Positions 32,946 through 41,312 of a stretch of DNA of 64,000 nt are shown one piece after another. The stretch comes from an uncultured Collinsella sp. (GTDB lineage Bacteria > Actinomycetota > Coriobacteriia > Coriobacteriales > Coriobacteriaceae). The stretch spans positions 20,741 through 84,740 of the forward strand of contig CABUNJ010000009.1 in assembly GCA_902492935.1 (NCBI GenBank), in the 5' to 3' direction. The notes beneath the pieces were generated by a model. The model saw only the letters and a list, made by a program, of their open reading frames with translations, did no database searches and was not told the DNA's origin. The number at the start of each line of letters is the position of its first letter. Position 1 is the first letter of the stretch. Both the position numbers and the translations under genes were made by a program.

Positions 32946-35177
32946 GTGGCACACAACAAACTGGAGGCAAGCCCCCAAGACCAGCGTGGTCAAGGCGGGC
33001 ACGGAGCCATCCCCCTCTCCGCTGGCATGCTGCTCGTAACGCTCGGCGTCGTCTATGGCGACATCGGCACGAGCCCCATGTACACCATGAAATCAATCGT
33101 CGCCAACAACGGCGGCATCGGTACCGTCAGCGAGGACATGATCCTGGGCGCGCTTTCGCTCGTCATCTGGACCATGACGCTCGTGACCACGGTCAAGTAC
33201 GTGGTAATCGCCATGAAGGCCGACAACCACAACGAAGGCGGCATCTTCGCCCTGTTCAGTCTCGTGCGCAAGGTGGCGCCATGGCTGATTCTCCCCGCCA
33301 TGATCGGCGGCGCGGCGCTGCTCGCCGACGGCATCCTCACCCCCGCCGTCACGGTTACCACGGCCATCGAGGGCTTGCGCACCATCGAGTGGGGCCACGC
33401 GCTATTGGGTGACGGTCAGACCAATGTGATCATCATCACCATCATCATTATCTGCGGTCTATTTGCCATGCAGCGCGCCGGCACCTCGTCAATCGGCAAG
33501 CTGTTCGGCCCGCTTATGACGCTGTGGTTCCTGTTCTTGGCTGGCACCGGCCTGTTCAACATGCTCGGCAACCTGTCCATCCTACGCGCGCTCAACCCCA
33601 TCCGTGGCATCATGTTCCTGTTCTCGCCCATCAACCACTCGGGCATCATGGTGCTCGGCTTCGTCTTCCTGTCGACGACCGGCGCCGAGGCGCTCTATTC
33701 AGACATGGGCCACGTGGGCAAGGCCAACATCTACGCATCCTGGCCGTTTGTTAAGGCGGCGCTTATCCTTAACTACCTGGGTCAGGGCGCTTGGCTGCTC
33801 GCCAACAACTCCAATCCCCAGATGCTCGCAATGGATATCGTCAACCCGTTCTATATGATGCTTCCCGAGCCCCTGCGCCCCTTTGCCATCGTGCTTTCGG
33901 CCGTGGCGGCCATCATTGCCTCGCAGGCGCTCATCACCGGCTCGTTCTCGCTGGTATCCGAGGCCACGCGCCTCAACCTTATGCCGCATCTGCGCATCCA
34001 CTACCCCAGCGACACCAAGGGCCAGCTCTATATTCCGCTCGTCAACAACATCATGTGGGTCGGCTGCATCTTCATCGTGCTGCTGTTCCAAAACTCCGAG
34101 CGCATGGAGAGCGCCTACGGCCTCGCCATTACCGTGACCATGCTCATGACCACGACGCTTTTGACGAGCTATATCGCCGGCATTCTCAAGCACAAGCTGG
34201 GCGCCTGCGTCTTCGCCCTGCTCTTCGGTGCCATTGAACTGTGCTTCTTCGCCTCGTGCCTCACCATGTTCTTTGACGGCGGCTATGTGATGATCTTCCT
34301 GGCCGCACTGCTGTTTGGCCTTATGTACGTGTGGCGCCGTGGCACCGCCATCGAGCGCACGCAGACGATCCTGCTGCCGGTCTCCAAGTACATCGATCAG
34401 CTTAACCGCCTGCGCAACGATGAAACCTATCCCGTGCTCGCCGACAACCTGGTGTTCCTCACCAACAGCCCCGATCCGCTCACGCTCGACCGCGACGTGC
34501 TCTATTCCATCCTGGATAAGCATCCCAAGCGCGCCAAGGCATATTGGTTCATCAACGTGCACGTTACCGACGAGCCCTATACGCACGAATATTCCGTCGA
34601 GACCTTTGGCACGGACTTCCTCTTCCGCGTTCGCCTGGACCTGGGCTTTAAAGTTAACCAGCGCGTCAACGCTTATCTGCGTCAGATCGTCGGCGACTTG
34701 ATGGCATCGGGCGAGCTGCCGCCGCAACATCACACCTACTCCATCTACAAGACGCGCGGCAACGTAGGTGACTTCCGCTTTTGCATGCTGCGCAAGATGC
34801 TTGCCCCCGAAACGGACATCAACCGCAATGACCACCGCGTGATGGCCATCAAGTACGCCGTCCGCCGCGCCTGCGGAAGCCCGGCACGCTGGTACGGTCT
34901 CGAGAACTCGGCCATCATCATTGAGTACGTACCGCTCTTTGCCCGCATGCGCCCGGCCGTCAAACTTGTGCGCACCCAGGTGCCGCTCGAGGTTCAGATC
35001 GAAGAGGCTGAGGAAATGGAAGTCGACATCTTCTCGGACGACTTGGTCAACGGCAACGAGGCCGGTAGGGACATGAACATCGATCCCACTGAGCTGCTCG
35101 AGAGCGTCGCCGATACGCCCGAACAGCAACAGCTCGACGGCCTCGAGAGTGAACAACTCAACGACGCCAACTTCTAG
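32946..35177 (+). CDS. kup: KUP-family potassium uptake protein
   Basis: A 743-residue potassium/proton symporter. GTG at 32946 is preferred because AAGGGAG lies five bases upstream; an in-frame ATG at 32928 would add six residues. The hallmark GVVYGDIGTSPMYTMKSI is in the first membrane segment, followed by about eleven more hydrophobic segments (to about residue 470). A hydrophilic C-terminal domain of ~270 residues follows, ending in an acidic tail. Helix 2 carries NHNEGGIFALFSL and a later segment GADGILTPAV-like sequence. A palindrome lies just upstream and a bidirectional terminator downstream. Confidence 0.93.
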   Translation: MAHNKLEASPQDQRGQGGHGAIPLSAGMLLVTLGVVYGDIGTSPMYTMKSIVANNGGIGTVSEDMILGALSLVIWTMTLVTTVKYVVIAMKADNHNEGGIFALFSLVRKVAPWLILPAMIGGAALLADGILTPAVTVTTAIEGLRTIEWGHALLGDGQTNVIIITIIIICGLFAMQRAGTSSIGKLFGPLMTLWFLFLAGTGLFNMLGNLSILRALNPIRGIMFLFSPINHSGIMVLGFVFLSTTGAEALYSDMGHVGKANIYASWPFVKAALILNYLGQGAWLLANNSNPQMLAMDIVNPFYMMLPEPLRPFAIVLSAVAAIIASQALITGSFSLVSEATRLNLMPHLRIHYPSDTKGQLYIPLVNNIMWVGCIFIVLLFQNSERMESAYGLAITVTMLMTTTLLTSYIAGILKHKLGACVFALLFGAIELCFFASCLTMFFDGGYVMIFLAALLFGLMYVWRRGTAIERTQTILLPVSKYIDQLNRLRNDETYPVLADNLVFLTNSPDPLTLDRDVLYSILDKHPKRAKAYWFINVHVTDEPYTHEYSVETFGTDFLFRVRLDLGFKVNQRVNAYLRQIVGDLMASGELPPQHHTYSIYKTRGNVGDFRFCMLRKMLAPETDINRNDHRVMAIKYAVRRACGSPARWYGLENSAIIIEYVPLFARMRPAVKLVRTQVPLEVQIEEAEEMEVDIFSDDLVNGNEAGRDMNIDPTELLESVADTPEQQQLDGLESEQLNDANF

Positions 35178-35199
35178 CGACGTCACAAATCAACGACAG

Positions 35200-35231
35200 C
35201 GGCCTTGCACCTCGCGAGAGGTGCAAGGCCG
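35200..35231. terminator. Bidirectional terminator between kup and the bile salt hydrolase gene
   Basis: CGGCCTTGCACCTC pairs perfectly with GAGGTGCAAGGCCG around a GCGA tetraloop, with TCTTG downstream. It separates convergent genes. Confidence 0.8.
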
Positions 35232-35256
35232 TCTTGTATTGCAGTAAAGCTAGCGG

Positions 35257-36222
35257 CTACGAACGACGCGGCTCGGGAACCACGAGCCTATCGGGGCTCG
35301 CGCCCTCGGCATCCATCAGGCTCACGTAGCGAATCGACGGATCCCCATACATCGCGTAGTAATAATTGCCCGTGCGCGCGCTAAAGCATCCGGTGTAGAT
35401 AGTCTTCTCGAACTTGCCATCGCCCATCCTGGACGCTCCCTCGATCATCACCACGCCCTCGAGCGAGCGGAACATGCGAACGACGTTTTCGGTCTCGCTC
35501 TCCTTTTGCGGGTAATTGGCATTGAGGTACGCCGCCTTTACAAAACGGCTCGGCGAATAGCAATCGCCCGGAATGCCGCGCATGCCGGCACCGGCTCCAT
35601 AGGGCTTGAGCTCGGCGCCGCGCCATGTCGCCGTCTGCGGAAAATCGCTTGTGGCGGTGATATAGGTGCGCAGGTTTTCCATGTGCCACGGGAAGGTCGG
35701 CTGGTTGGCAAGGGTGTCGACCGGATCGTCGTATACATGCAGGCCGTCAGCCATCATCTCGACCACGATGCTGCGCTGGCTGTCGCCGATAATCCAATGG
35801 AGCAGCGACACGCCCAGCCCCTCTCCGGCAGATTTGGCGACAATCACCGTGTCGCGCAGCGCGGCCTCGACCTCATCGACCGTCGAGAACGTCGCTGCCA
35901 CCCACAGGGGGAACTCATAGGCCGCGATATTGGTCTTGCCGTCGACAGGGTCCTCGGCATACTCGGCATAACCCGGGAAATTGAGACCCGCCACGGCGAG
36001 GCCCGCATCGTTGCCGCAATCGAAGAACATAGGGTAGTTCCTGTAATCGATGCACATACCGATCACCGCGTGCGCCGCTGTCGCGTCGTCGATAAACGAA
36101 TACGGAATGTGAAACCCGCGCGGCATCACGCGAACCTGTTGGCCGTAGTCAAAGCTCCAGTCGAGATTGCGGCCCAGATACATGTGGCCAGAATTATCGG
36201 TAAATCGAATACTCGTACACAT
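35257..36222 (-). CDS. bsh: Bile salt hydrolase (choloylglycine hydrolase family)
   Basis: A 321-residue Ntn hydrolase that would cleave glycine or taurine from conjugated bile acids. ATG at 36222 is chosen because AGGAGG lies six bases upstream and Cys is then residue 2, the nucleophile freed by Met removal. Conserved residues are visible: C2, R18 and D21 in LGRNLDWSFD, N81 in VAGLNFPGY, the LANQP asparagine in the substrate loop, and the Arg in YSPSRFVKAAYLN. LHWIIGDSQRSIVVE also matches the family. No signal peptide. Penicillin V acylase is the alternative within the family, but the gut setting and motifs favour bile salts. Single gene. Confidence 0.9.
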   Translation of the reverse strand: MCTSIRFTDNSGHMYLGRNLDWSFDYGQQVRVMPRGFHIPYSFIDDATAAHAVIGMCIDYRNYPMFFDCGNDAGLAVAGLNFPGYAEYAEDPVDGKTNIAAYEFPLWVAATFSTVDEVEAALRDTVIVAKSAGEGLGVSLLHWIIGDSQRSIVVEMMADGLHVYDDPVDTLANQPTFPWHMENLRTYITATSDFPQTATWRGAELKPYGAGAGMRGIPGDCYSPSRFVKAAYLNANYPQKESETENVVRMFRSLEGVVMIEGASRMGDGKFEKTIYTGCFSARTGNYYYAMYGDPSIRYVSLMDAEGASPDRLVVPEPRRS

Positions 36223-36285
36223 AGCGCCTCCTAGCTTTACGTTCTTGCTAATTTCATTGTCTCCAAACAAAAAGGCGCTAAACAC

Positions 36286-36322
36286 AAAAGCCCGGACATG
36301 ACAACAATGTCACGCCCGGGCT
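36286..36322 (-). terminator. Terminator downstream of the deformylase-like gene
   Basis: On the minus strand AGCCCGGGCGTGACA and TGTCATGTCCGGGCT form a long stem followed by TTTTGTG. It closes the transcript that contains the 36368-36468 structure. Confidence 0.75.
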
Positions 36323-36367
36323 ATTCAAGCAGGATAAACTCAACCAAGTTAACCCCGCAGGTCGTCT

Positions 36368-36468
36368 AAGGAGTCAAAGTGCCGCAGATTGCCACGAAAG
36401 AGGAGCGAAGCGTACTTAAGGTACGCGAGCGACGATTGAGCGGCAAGGTGCGGTGCTTTGATCCCCTT
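36368..36468 (-). other. ~100-base imperfect inverted repeat after the deformylase-like gene
   Basis: The outer arms AAGGAGTCAAAG-GCCGCA-TTGCC and GGCAA-TGCGG-GCTTTGA-CCTT pair with a few bulges. An inner GCGTAC/GTACGC hairpin lies near the centre. It starts at the stop codon of the minus-strand deformylase-like gene and lies before that gene's terminator, so it would be transcribed as a folded 3' UTR. It could also be a dispersed palindromic repeat. Confidence 0.5.
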
Positions 36469-36886
36469 AGACCAACTTGCCGAGACAGTGGTCGATCATA
36501 TGCTGGATCATTTGTGCCTCAAAGCCCGCGTAGTCGCGGCGGCACTCCTTCATCTTGCCGTCGACAATCTGGTCAAAGGCAACCTTGCACTTGATATAGC
36601 GCGTGGACTTGGTGACCTCCTCGTGCGTCAGGCAGCTCTCCTCCATCTTGCTGGCGCCCAGACCAAACACCAGACGGGGGTTGTAAAGCACGTGGGGCTC
36701 GCCGGCGTCGTCCAGATAGACGCAAACCTTCTTGGTAACGCCAATCTGGTTAGCGGCAAGGCAGCCGGCATCGTCGAGCGACTTGATGGTATCGATCAGG
36801 TCCTGTGCGACCGACTCGTCCTCGACGGTCGCAACCTCGCAACGCTGGGACAGGATAGCCTCGTCGTGGCAAAGCTCTTTAATCAT
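36467..36886 (-). CDS. Deformylase-like protein lacking the catalytic Glu
   Basis: A 139-residue paralogue of the protein at 28731. ATG at 36886 is chosen because GGAGGAACGT precedes it; an ATG four codons earlier lacks this. The motifs are further altered: GCLAANQIG, ESCLT (usual EGCLS; C85 kept) and QHMIDHCLG, where Met130 replaces the catalytic Glu of HExxH while H129 and H133 are kept. Metal may still bind, but normal deformylase chemistry is unlikely. Intact length, ribosome site and codon use argue against a decaying pseudogene, so a non-enzymatic or different role is possible. It is followed by an unusual structured 3' region. Confidence 0.75.
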   Translation of the reverse strand: MIKELCHDEAILSQRCEVATVEDESVAQDLIDTIKSLDDAGCLAANQIGVTKKVCVYLDDAGEPHVLYNPRLVFGLGASKMEESCLTHEEVTKSTRYIKCKVAFDQIVDGKMKECRRDYAGFEAQMIQHMIDHCLGKLV

Positions 36887-37079
36887 ACGTTCCTCCATAG
36901 GGGTCGTTGTAACCGCTTAAGTATACGGTACCCTCACATTTTCATGCGAAAAATACCGTCCGTCTGCTACAAAGCGCCGAACATCAACATGCGAGGAACA
37001 ACAGCGTCGTAAAGGGGCTATAGTGGGTGAGTTCGTGTCAATCGGCCTAAACTCGGGGCCGAACAAGGAAAGGGTATGC

Positions 37080-38390
37080 ATGGACGAACTATTTCACGTC
37101 AGCGAGCGCAAGTCCACAATCGGGACCGAACTTCGCGCTGGACTGACAACATTCCTGGCGATGGCCTACATCATCGCCGTCAACCCCGCGGTGCTCTCGG
37201 GCGCTGGCATCGATGCGGGAGCGCTCGCCTGCGCCACCTGCCTGGGCGCCGGCATCATGACCATCTGCATGGGCATCTTCGCCAACCGCCCGCTCGCCTG
37301 CGCGTCGGGCTTAGGCGTCAACGCGATGATCGCCGGAATCACCACCACCGTCTGCGGCGGTGACTGGCACGTGGCCATGAGCGTCATCTTCCTTGAGGGC
37401 GTCGTCATCTTGCTGCTCGTGCTTTGTGGCCTGCGCGAGGCCATCATGGACGCCATCCCGGTTGTCCTGCGTCACGCCATCTCGGTGGGTCTGGGCCTGT
37501 TTATCGCCATGATCGGCCTGTGCGACGCTGGCATCATCACCGCTGGCGCCGGTACGCTCGTCGGCCTGGGCGACATCACCTCCCCCACCTTTATCGTCGG
37601 CATCATCTCCATCGTCGTGACGGTTGCCCTGGCTTCCCGCAACGTGCCGGGCTCGCTGCTCATCGGTATCGTCGTCGCCGTCATCGCCGGTATCCCCCTA
37701 GGTGTGACCCAGGCTCCGACCGGCATCATCGCCCCGCTCGACTTCTCGAGCATCGGTGGCCCCATCGCCGACGCCGGCGGCGTGCCCGCCATCGTCAAGG
37801 TCCTTACCGACCCCGCGCTCCTCGTCATCTCGTTCTCGCTGCTCATGAGTGACTTCTTCGACACCATGGGCACCGCGATGGCCGTGGCCAAGCAGGGCGA
37901 GTTCCTCACCGACGACGGCAACGTCGAGAATATCAAGGAGATCCTGATCGTCGACTCCGCCGCCGCTGCTGTGGGCGGTTTCATGGGCGTCTCCTCCATC
38001 ACCACCTTCGTCGAGTCCACCTCTGGCGCTGCCGACGGTGGCCGCACGGGCCTCACCTCCGTCACCACCGGCGTGCTGTTCATTCTCGCCGCGTTCTTCT
38101 CCCCCATCGTCACCATCGTTTCCAGCGCCGCCACCTGCGGTGCTCTGGTCTACGTCGGCTACCTCATGATGAGCGAGGCCTCCGAGATTGACTGGTCCGA
38201 CGTGTCGCAGGGTTTCCCGGCGTTTATGATTGTCGCCGGCGTGCCCTTCACCTACTCCATCTCTGCCGGCATTGGCCTGGGCTTTATCGCCTACGTGATC
38301 GTCGCGCTCTTTAAGGGCGAGGCTTCCAAGATCAAGCCGCTCATGTGGATCGCAGCCCTCGCCTTCCTCGTCTACTTCTTTGTAGCGTAG
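37080..38390 (+). CDS. NCS2 family purine permease (AzgA-like)
   Basis: A 436-residue membrane protein of the AzgA/PbuG subgroup that imports guanine, hypoxanthine or adenine. ATG at 37080 follows GGAAAGGG. Signatures: TFLAMAYIIAVNPAVLSGAG in the first segment, then CASGLGVNAMIA, the FFDTMGTAMAVAKQ stretch and FMGVSSITTFVESTSGAADGGRTG (binding-site region, split here as motifs). About 12-14 hydrophobic segments. No purine riboswitch is seen in the ~190-base leader, which holds only a short GGCC/GGCC hairpin. A terminator follows. Confidence 0.88.
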   Translation: MDELFHVSERKSTIGTELRAGLTTFLAMAYIIAVNPAVLSGAGIDAGALACATCLGAGIMTICMGIFANRPLACASGLGVNAMIAGITTTVCGGDWHVAMSVIFLEGVVILLLVLCGLREAIMDAIPVVLRHAISVGLGLFIAMIGLCDAGIITAGAGTLVGLGDITSPTFIVGIISIVVTVALASRNVPGSLLIGIVVAVIAGIPLGVTQAPTGIIAPLDFSSIGGPIADAGGVPAIVKVLTDPALLVISFSLLMSDFFDTMGTAMAVAKQGEFLTDDGNVENIKEILIVDSAAAAVGGFMGVSSITTFVESTSGAADGGRTGLTSVTTGVLFILAAFFSPIVTIVSSAATCGALVYVGYLMMSEASEIDWSDVSQGFPAFMIVAGVPFTYSISAGIGLGFIAYVIVALFKGEASKIKPLMWIAALAFLVYFFVA

Positions 38391-38416
38391 CGGCAAAGCT
38401 GCCAAAGCAGAACACC

Positions 38417-38457
38417 AAAGCGCGGAGTCGCATCGAGCGGCTCCGCGCTTTGCTTTT
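38417..38457 (+). terminator. Terminator of the purine permease gene
   Basis: AAAGCGCGGAG and CTCCGCGCTTT form a stem with a partly paired loop, followed by GCTTTT. Confidence 0.8.
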
Positions 38458-38597
38458 AAAGCCAGGCAACGCACGGACGCGCGATGTATTGCTTCCCAAG
38501 TTTTGGACATTTTGCCCTCCAAACGGCACTACCGCCGGCAACATCCAGCAGATACGCTGAATCTAGTCGTATAGGCCCTATGAGAACGGGAGCAACC

Positions 38598-40382
38598 ATG
38601 GCAGCCTTGTTCACGACCCCCAAACGCAATGACACTACCGCCGGAACCCATGTTGCCGAACCCGACGTTCGCCGTCGCATAGGACTCGCGCACGGCAGCT
38701 GGCGCCGCGTGACGCGCCGCATCGTCGCGGGCGCCGTGTGCGCGCTCACGGTGAGCTCGCTGCTCATGCCGAGCGTCTCGCTCGCAGCGGAATGGGTCAA
38801 GGTCGGCGGCAACAAGTACAACACCGCGGCGAGCGACGAGGCCGGTACCTGGTCGTGGGACGGCGCCGACGACTTGAAGCTCAACAACTATAACGGCGGC
38901 GAGATCCAGGCCGCAGGCAAGCTCAACGTGAATTACTCGGGAACCAACATCGTCACTGCCGAATGGATCGAAAGCATCAACGTTTCTCATGGCACTAACG
39001 AGAATGCCGAGCTCAATATCCAAGGCGACGAGGGCGGCACGCTCAGCGTGACATCTACTGAGGACGCTATCCTCTCCACGGGTAATATCAACATCGACGG
39101 AGCCGGATCCGTCAACGCCACGAGCACTGGGTTTGATGCCATCAATGCCGGAGGTGATCTCGCTATCAAAGGTTCGGGCAACGTCAACGCCACGGGTGCA
39201 TCGGATGGCATCAGGGCAAACGGCAATATCACGATTGACGACAGCGGAGCCGTCACCGCCAGGGCTACCAAGGACAAGGGTATTGGAGCCGACAAGAACC
39301 TCACCATCAAGGGTGGCGGGACGGTCGAGGCAAGCTCAGCCGATGGTGAGGCCCTTTGGAGCGGCGGAAATATCAACATCTCGGACGGCAGCCAGGTCAA
39401 GGCAAGCTCCGAGAAAGACGCTGCCGTCGAGGCCAAGGGCAGCCTCGCAGCCACAAACGCCTCCCTCAACGTAAACGGTGTTGAATATGGCGTCTATGCC
39501 CACAAGGGCATCACCCTCGATCATGCAAACGTGACGGTCCGTGCAAGTAAAGGCAGATACGGTGGCGCCAACGCCCTCTTCACCTACCAGGACGACATCG
39601 TCGTCAAGAACGGCTCCACCGTGGACGCGTTTGCGGAAGGCGAGGTTTCGGCTGCATTCTCCACCAGAAACGATCGACCCAACGAGAAGGGCGGCCACAT
39701 CTACATCAGCGACTCCGTTGTCAAGGCCATAGCCCGCTATGTCGAGAACGGCGACGGCCCCATCCCCTACAGCGAAAACCAAGATGGCGAGACGAGGCGC
39801 GAACCCCAAGGCGAGAACATCGGCATCATCGCCCAGACCAGCGAGGGCGTCACACCCGCAGTCATCTCGATCATCCGCAGCAAGGTAACGGCCGAAGGAG
39901 ATACAGCGGCAACCTTTGCCCGTGCCATGAGCGCTGACGGCAAGACAATCGGCACCATCAAGATTGAGAACGCCGCCATCCAGACGCCCGAAGGCGGCAA
40001 GGTCATTGACTATCGCAAGCTCCGTGACGGCATCTACGAGGCAGGCCAAGCCATCGGCACGGGCGACGCCACGGTCGACTCCCTCTATATCAAAGCAGTC
40101 GCCAAAAGTACGACCATCGCACCTCCCGAGGTAGCCAAGCCGGAAGACCCCAAGCCCGACGAGACCAAGCCCGCAGAAAGCAAGCCCGCGGAGTCCAAGC
40201 AGAACCCCAAGCCTGAGGGCTCAAAGCCGACCAAGGTCGTTGCGGCTTCAACCACGAAAGCCAAGACCACCGGCAAGCTCGCGGCAACCGGCGACGCCTC
40301 GAGCGCAGCCATCGTGGCGGCCGCCCTTGCGGGAACAGCCGCCATCGCCGCGGGCGCCATGGTGAGCCGCAAGCGCTCATAG
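38598..40382 (+). CDS. Sortase-anchored surface protein with beta-repeat domain
   Basis: A 594-residue secreted protein. ATG at 38598 follows GGGAGC. The N-terminus is long and basic, with a hydrophobic core (IVAGAVCALTVSSLLMP) and a likely signal cleavage after SVSLAA (about residue 60). Residues ~90-490 are repeated short beta units (GNINIDGAGSV, GDLAIKGSGNV, GNITIDDSGAV, KNLTIKGGGTV, GNINISDGSQV) typical of a right-handed beta-helix, DUF4353-like. A Lys/Pro/Glu repeat linker (PKPDETKPAESK) spans the wall. The C-terminus is LAATGD, a hydrophobic helix and RKRS, a sortase signal of the LAxTG kind. A role in adhesion or carbohydrate binding is inference. Confidence 0.85.
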   Translation: MAALFTTPKRNDTTAGTHVAEPDVRRRIGLAHGSWRRVTRRIVAGAVCALTVSSLLMPSVSLAAEWVKVGGNKYNTAASDEAGTWSWDGADDLKLNNYNGGEIQAAGKLNVNYSGTNIVTAEWIESINVSHGTNENAELNIQGDEGGTLSVTSTEDAILSTGNINIDGAGSVNATSTGFDAINAGGDLAIKGSGNVNATGASDGIRANGNITIDDSGAVTARATKDKGIGADKNLTIKGGGTVEASSADGEALWSGGNINISDGSQVKASSEKDAAVEAKGSLAATNASLNVNGVEYGVYAHKGITLDHANVTVRASKGRYGGANALFTYQDDIVVKNGSTVDAFAEGEVSAAFSTRNDRPNEKGGHIYISDSVVKAIARYVENGDGPIPYSENQDGETRREPQGENIGIIAQTSEGVTPAVISIIRSKVTAEGDTAATFARAMSADGKTIGTIKIENAAIQTPEGGKVIDYRKLRDGIYEAGQAIGTGDATVDSLYIKAVAKSTTIAPPEVAKPEDPKPDETKPAESKPAESKQNPKPEGSKPTKVVAASTTKAKTTGKLAATGDASSAAIVAAALAGTAAIAAGAMVSRKRS

Positions 40383-40442
40383 ACGCTTTTGATGTACGGG
40401 ACGGCACCCATGAAAGTGCCTAGCCCGAGCACCGTTTAACGA

Positions 40443-40478
40443 CGCCATCGCCGAGCTCCCCTCCGGTGATGGCGTTTT
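40443..40478 (+). terminator. Terminator of the surface-protein gene
   Basis: CGCCATC-CCG pairs with CCGGTGATGGCG, followed by TTTTCC. Confidence 0.7.
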
Positions 40479-40588
40479 CCGTTTGCGCCCGCGCGGCGCA
40501 TGCGAATGTTTTTGATGCTGTCCAACCGGTATATGCTGGCGTGCGACAATTGGGGCTGCCGATATCACAACTCTGAGAGAAGCCTGCC

Positions 40589-41251
40589 TTGGAAGCGCAA
40601 AAGCAGATAACCGTCTATTCGAATCATGCGGAAAGCGCACCTGTCATCTACCTCCCCGTAGTCATGGGCGACGGTAGTGATGTTTATGACCGCTGTCGAG
40701 AGCTCGACTGTCCACCGTTTACCCTTGTCGCCATCGGCGGGCTCGATTGGAATCGCGAGCTGAGCCCCTGGGCATGCGACGGGACCGTACGTGATGCCGA
40801 GCCTTTCGGCGGCCAAGCTGCCAGTTTTCTTGATGAACTGCTGAATCAGATAATCCCCCAGGTGGAGTCGTCGCTTCCTCAGCCGCCCACCTGGCGCGGC
40901 ATTGCTGGCTACTCGCTGGCAGGCCTCTTTTCGCTTTGGGCTCTCTGGCAAACCGACGCCTTTGACCGCGCCGCGAGCGCATCGGGGTCGCTATGGTTTC
41001 CCGACTTTGTCGACCGTGCCAGCACGGCCCCTTTTGCCGGCAGCCCGCAAGCCGTCTACCTGTCACTCGGCAAAAAGGAAACCAAGACGCCCAACCGCAT
41101 GATGCGGCATGTACTCGACGACACACGCGCGATGGAAGCGTTGCTCGTCGAGCGCGGCATTCCAACAACGCTGGAGCTCAACCCCGGCAATCACTTTGCC
41201 CAAACCGACTTGCGCATGGCCCGCGGCATCCACTGGATACTGACGCATTAA
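40589..41251 (+). CDS. Alpha/beta hydrolase, esterase D-like
   Basis: A 220-residue serine hydrolase of the Fes/esterase D type. The nucleophile elbow is GIAGYSLAGLFSLW (Ser near residue 110), the acidic residue is expected near LSLGKKETKT, and the catalytic His is in NPGNHFAQ near the C-terminus. It has no signal peptide, so it acts in the cytoplasm. The start is TTG at 40589 with GAGAGAAG upstream. Substrate could be an ester of a siderophore, formyl-glutathione-like thioester or acylated sugar; nothing in the context decides. Single gene between two terminators. Confidence 0.75.
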   Translation: MEAQKQITVYSNHAESAPVIYLPVVMGDGSDVYDRCRELDCPPFTLVAIGGLDWNRELSPWACDGTVRDAEPFGGQAASFLDELLNQIIPQVESSLPQPPTWRGIAGYSLAGLFSLWALWQTDAFDRAASASGSLWFPDFVDRASTAPFAGSPQAVYLSLGKKETKTPNRMMRHVLDDTRAMEALLVERGIPTTLELNPGNHFAQTDLRMARGIHWILTH

Positions 41252-41253
41252 AA

Positions 41254-41287
41254 ATGGTGCCCACGCGCATATACGCATGGGCACCAT
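41254..41287. terminator. Bidirectional terminator
   Basis: ATGGTGCCCA and TGGGCACCAT are perfect arms with an inner CGC/GCG pairing, lying between the convergent esterase and uracil permease genes. Confidence 0.8.
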
Positions 41288-41312
41288 ATCTTGTTTTAGC
41301 TGAACGCAGCTG

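Noticed and set aside
33699..35186. 495-codon minus-strand frame opposite kup
   Set aside because: Antisense shadow of a well-supported transporter gene; no motifs or ribosome site.
36887..37079. Purine riboswitch before the AzgA-like permease
   Set aside because: The aptamer's conserved loop bases are not found; only a short GGCC hairpin is seen.
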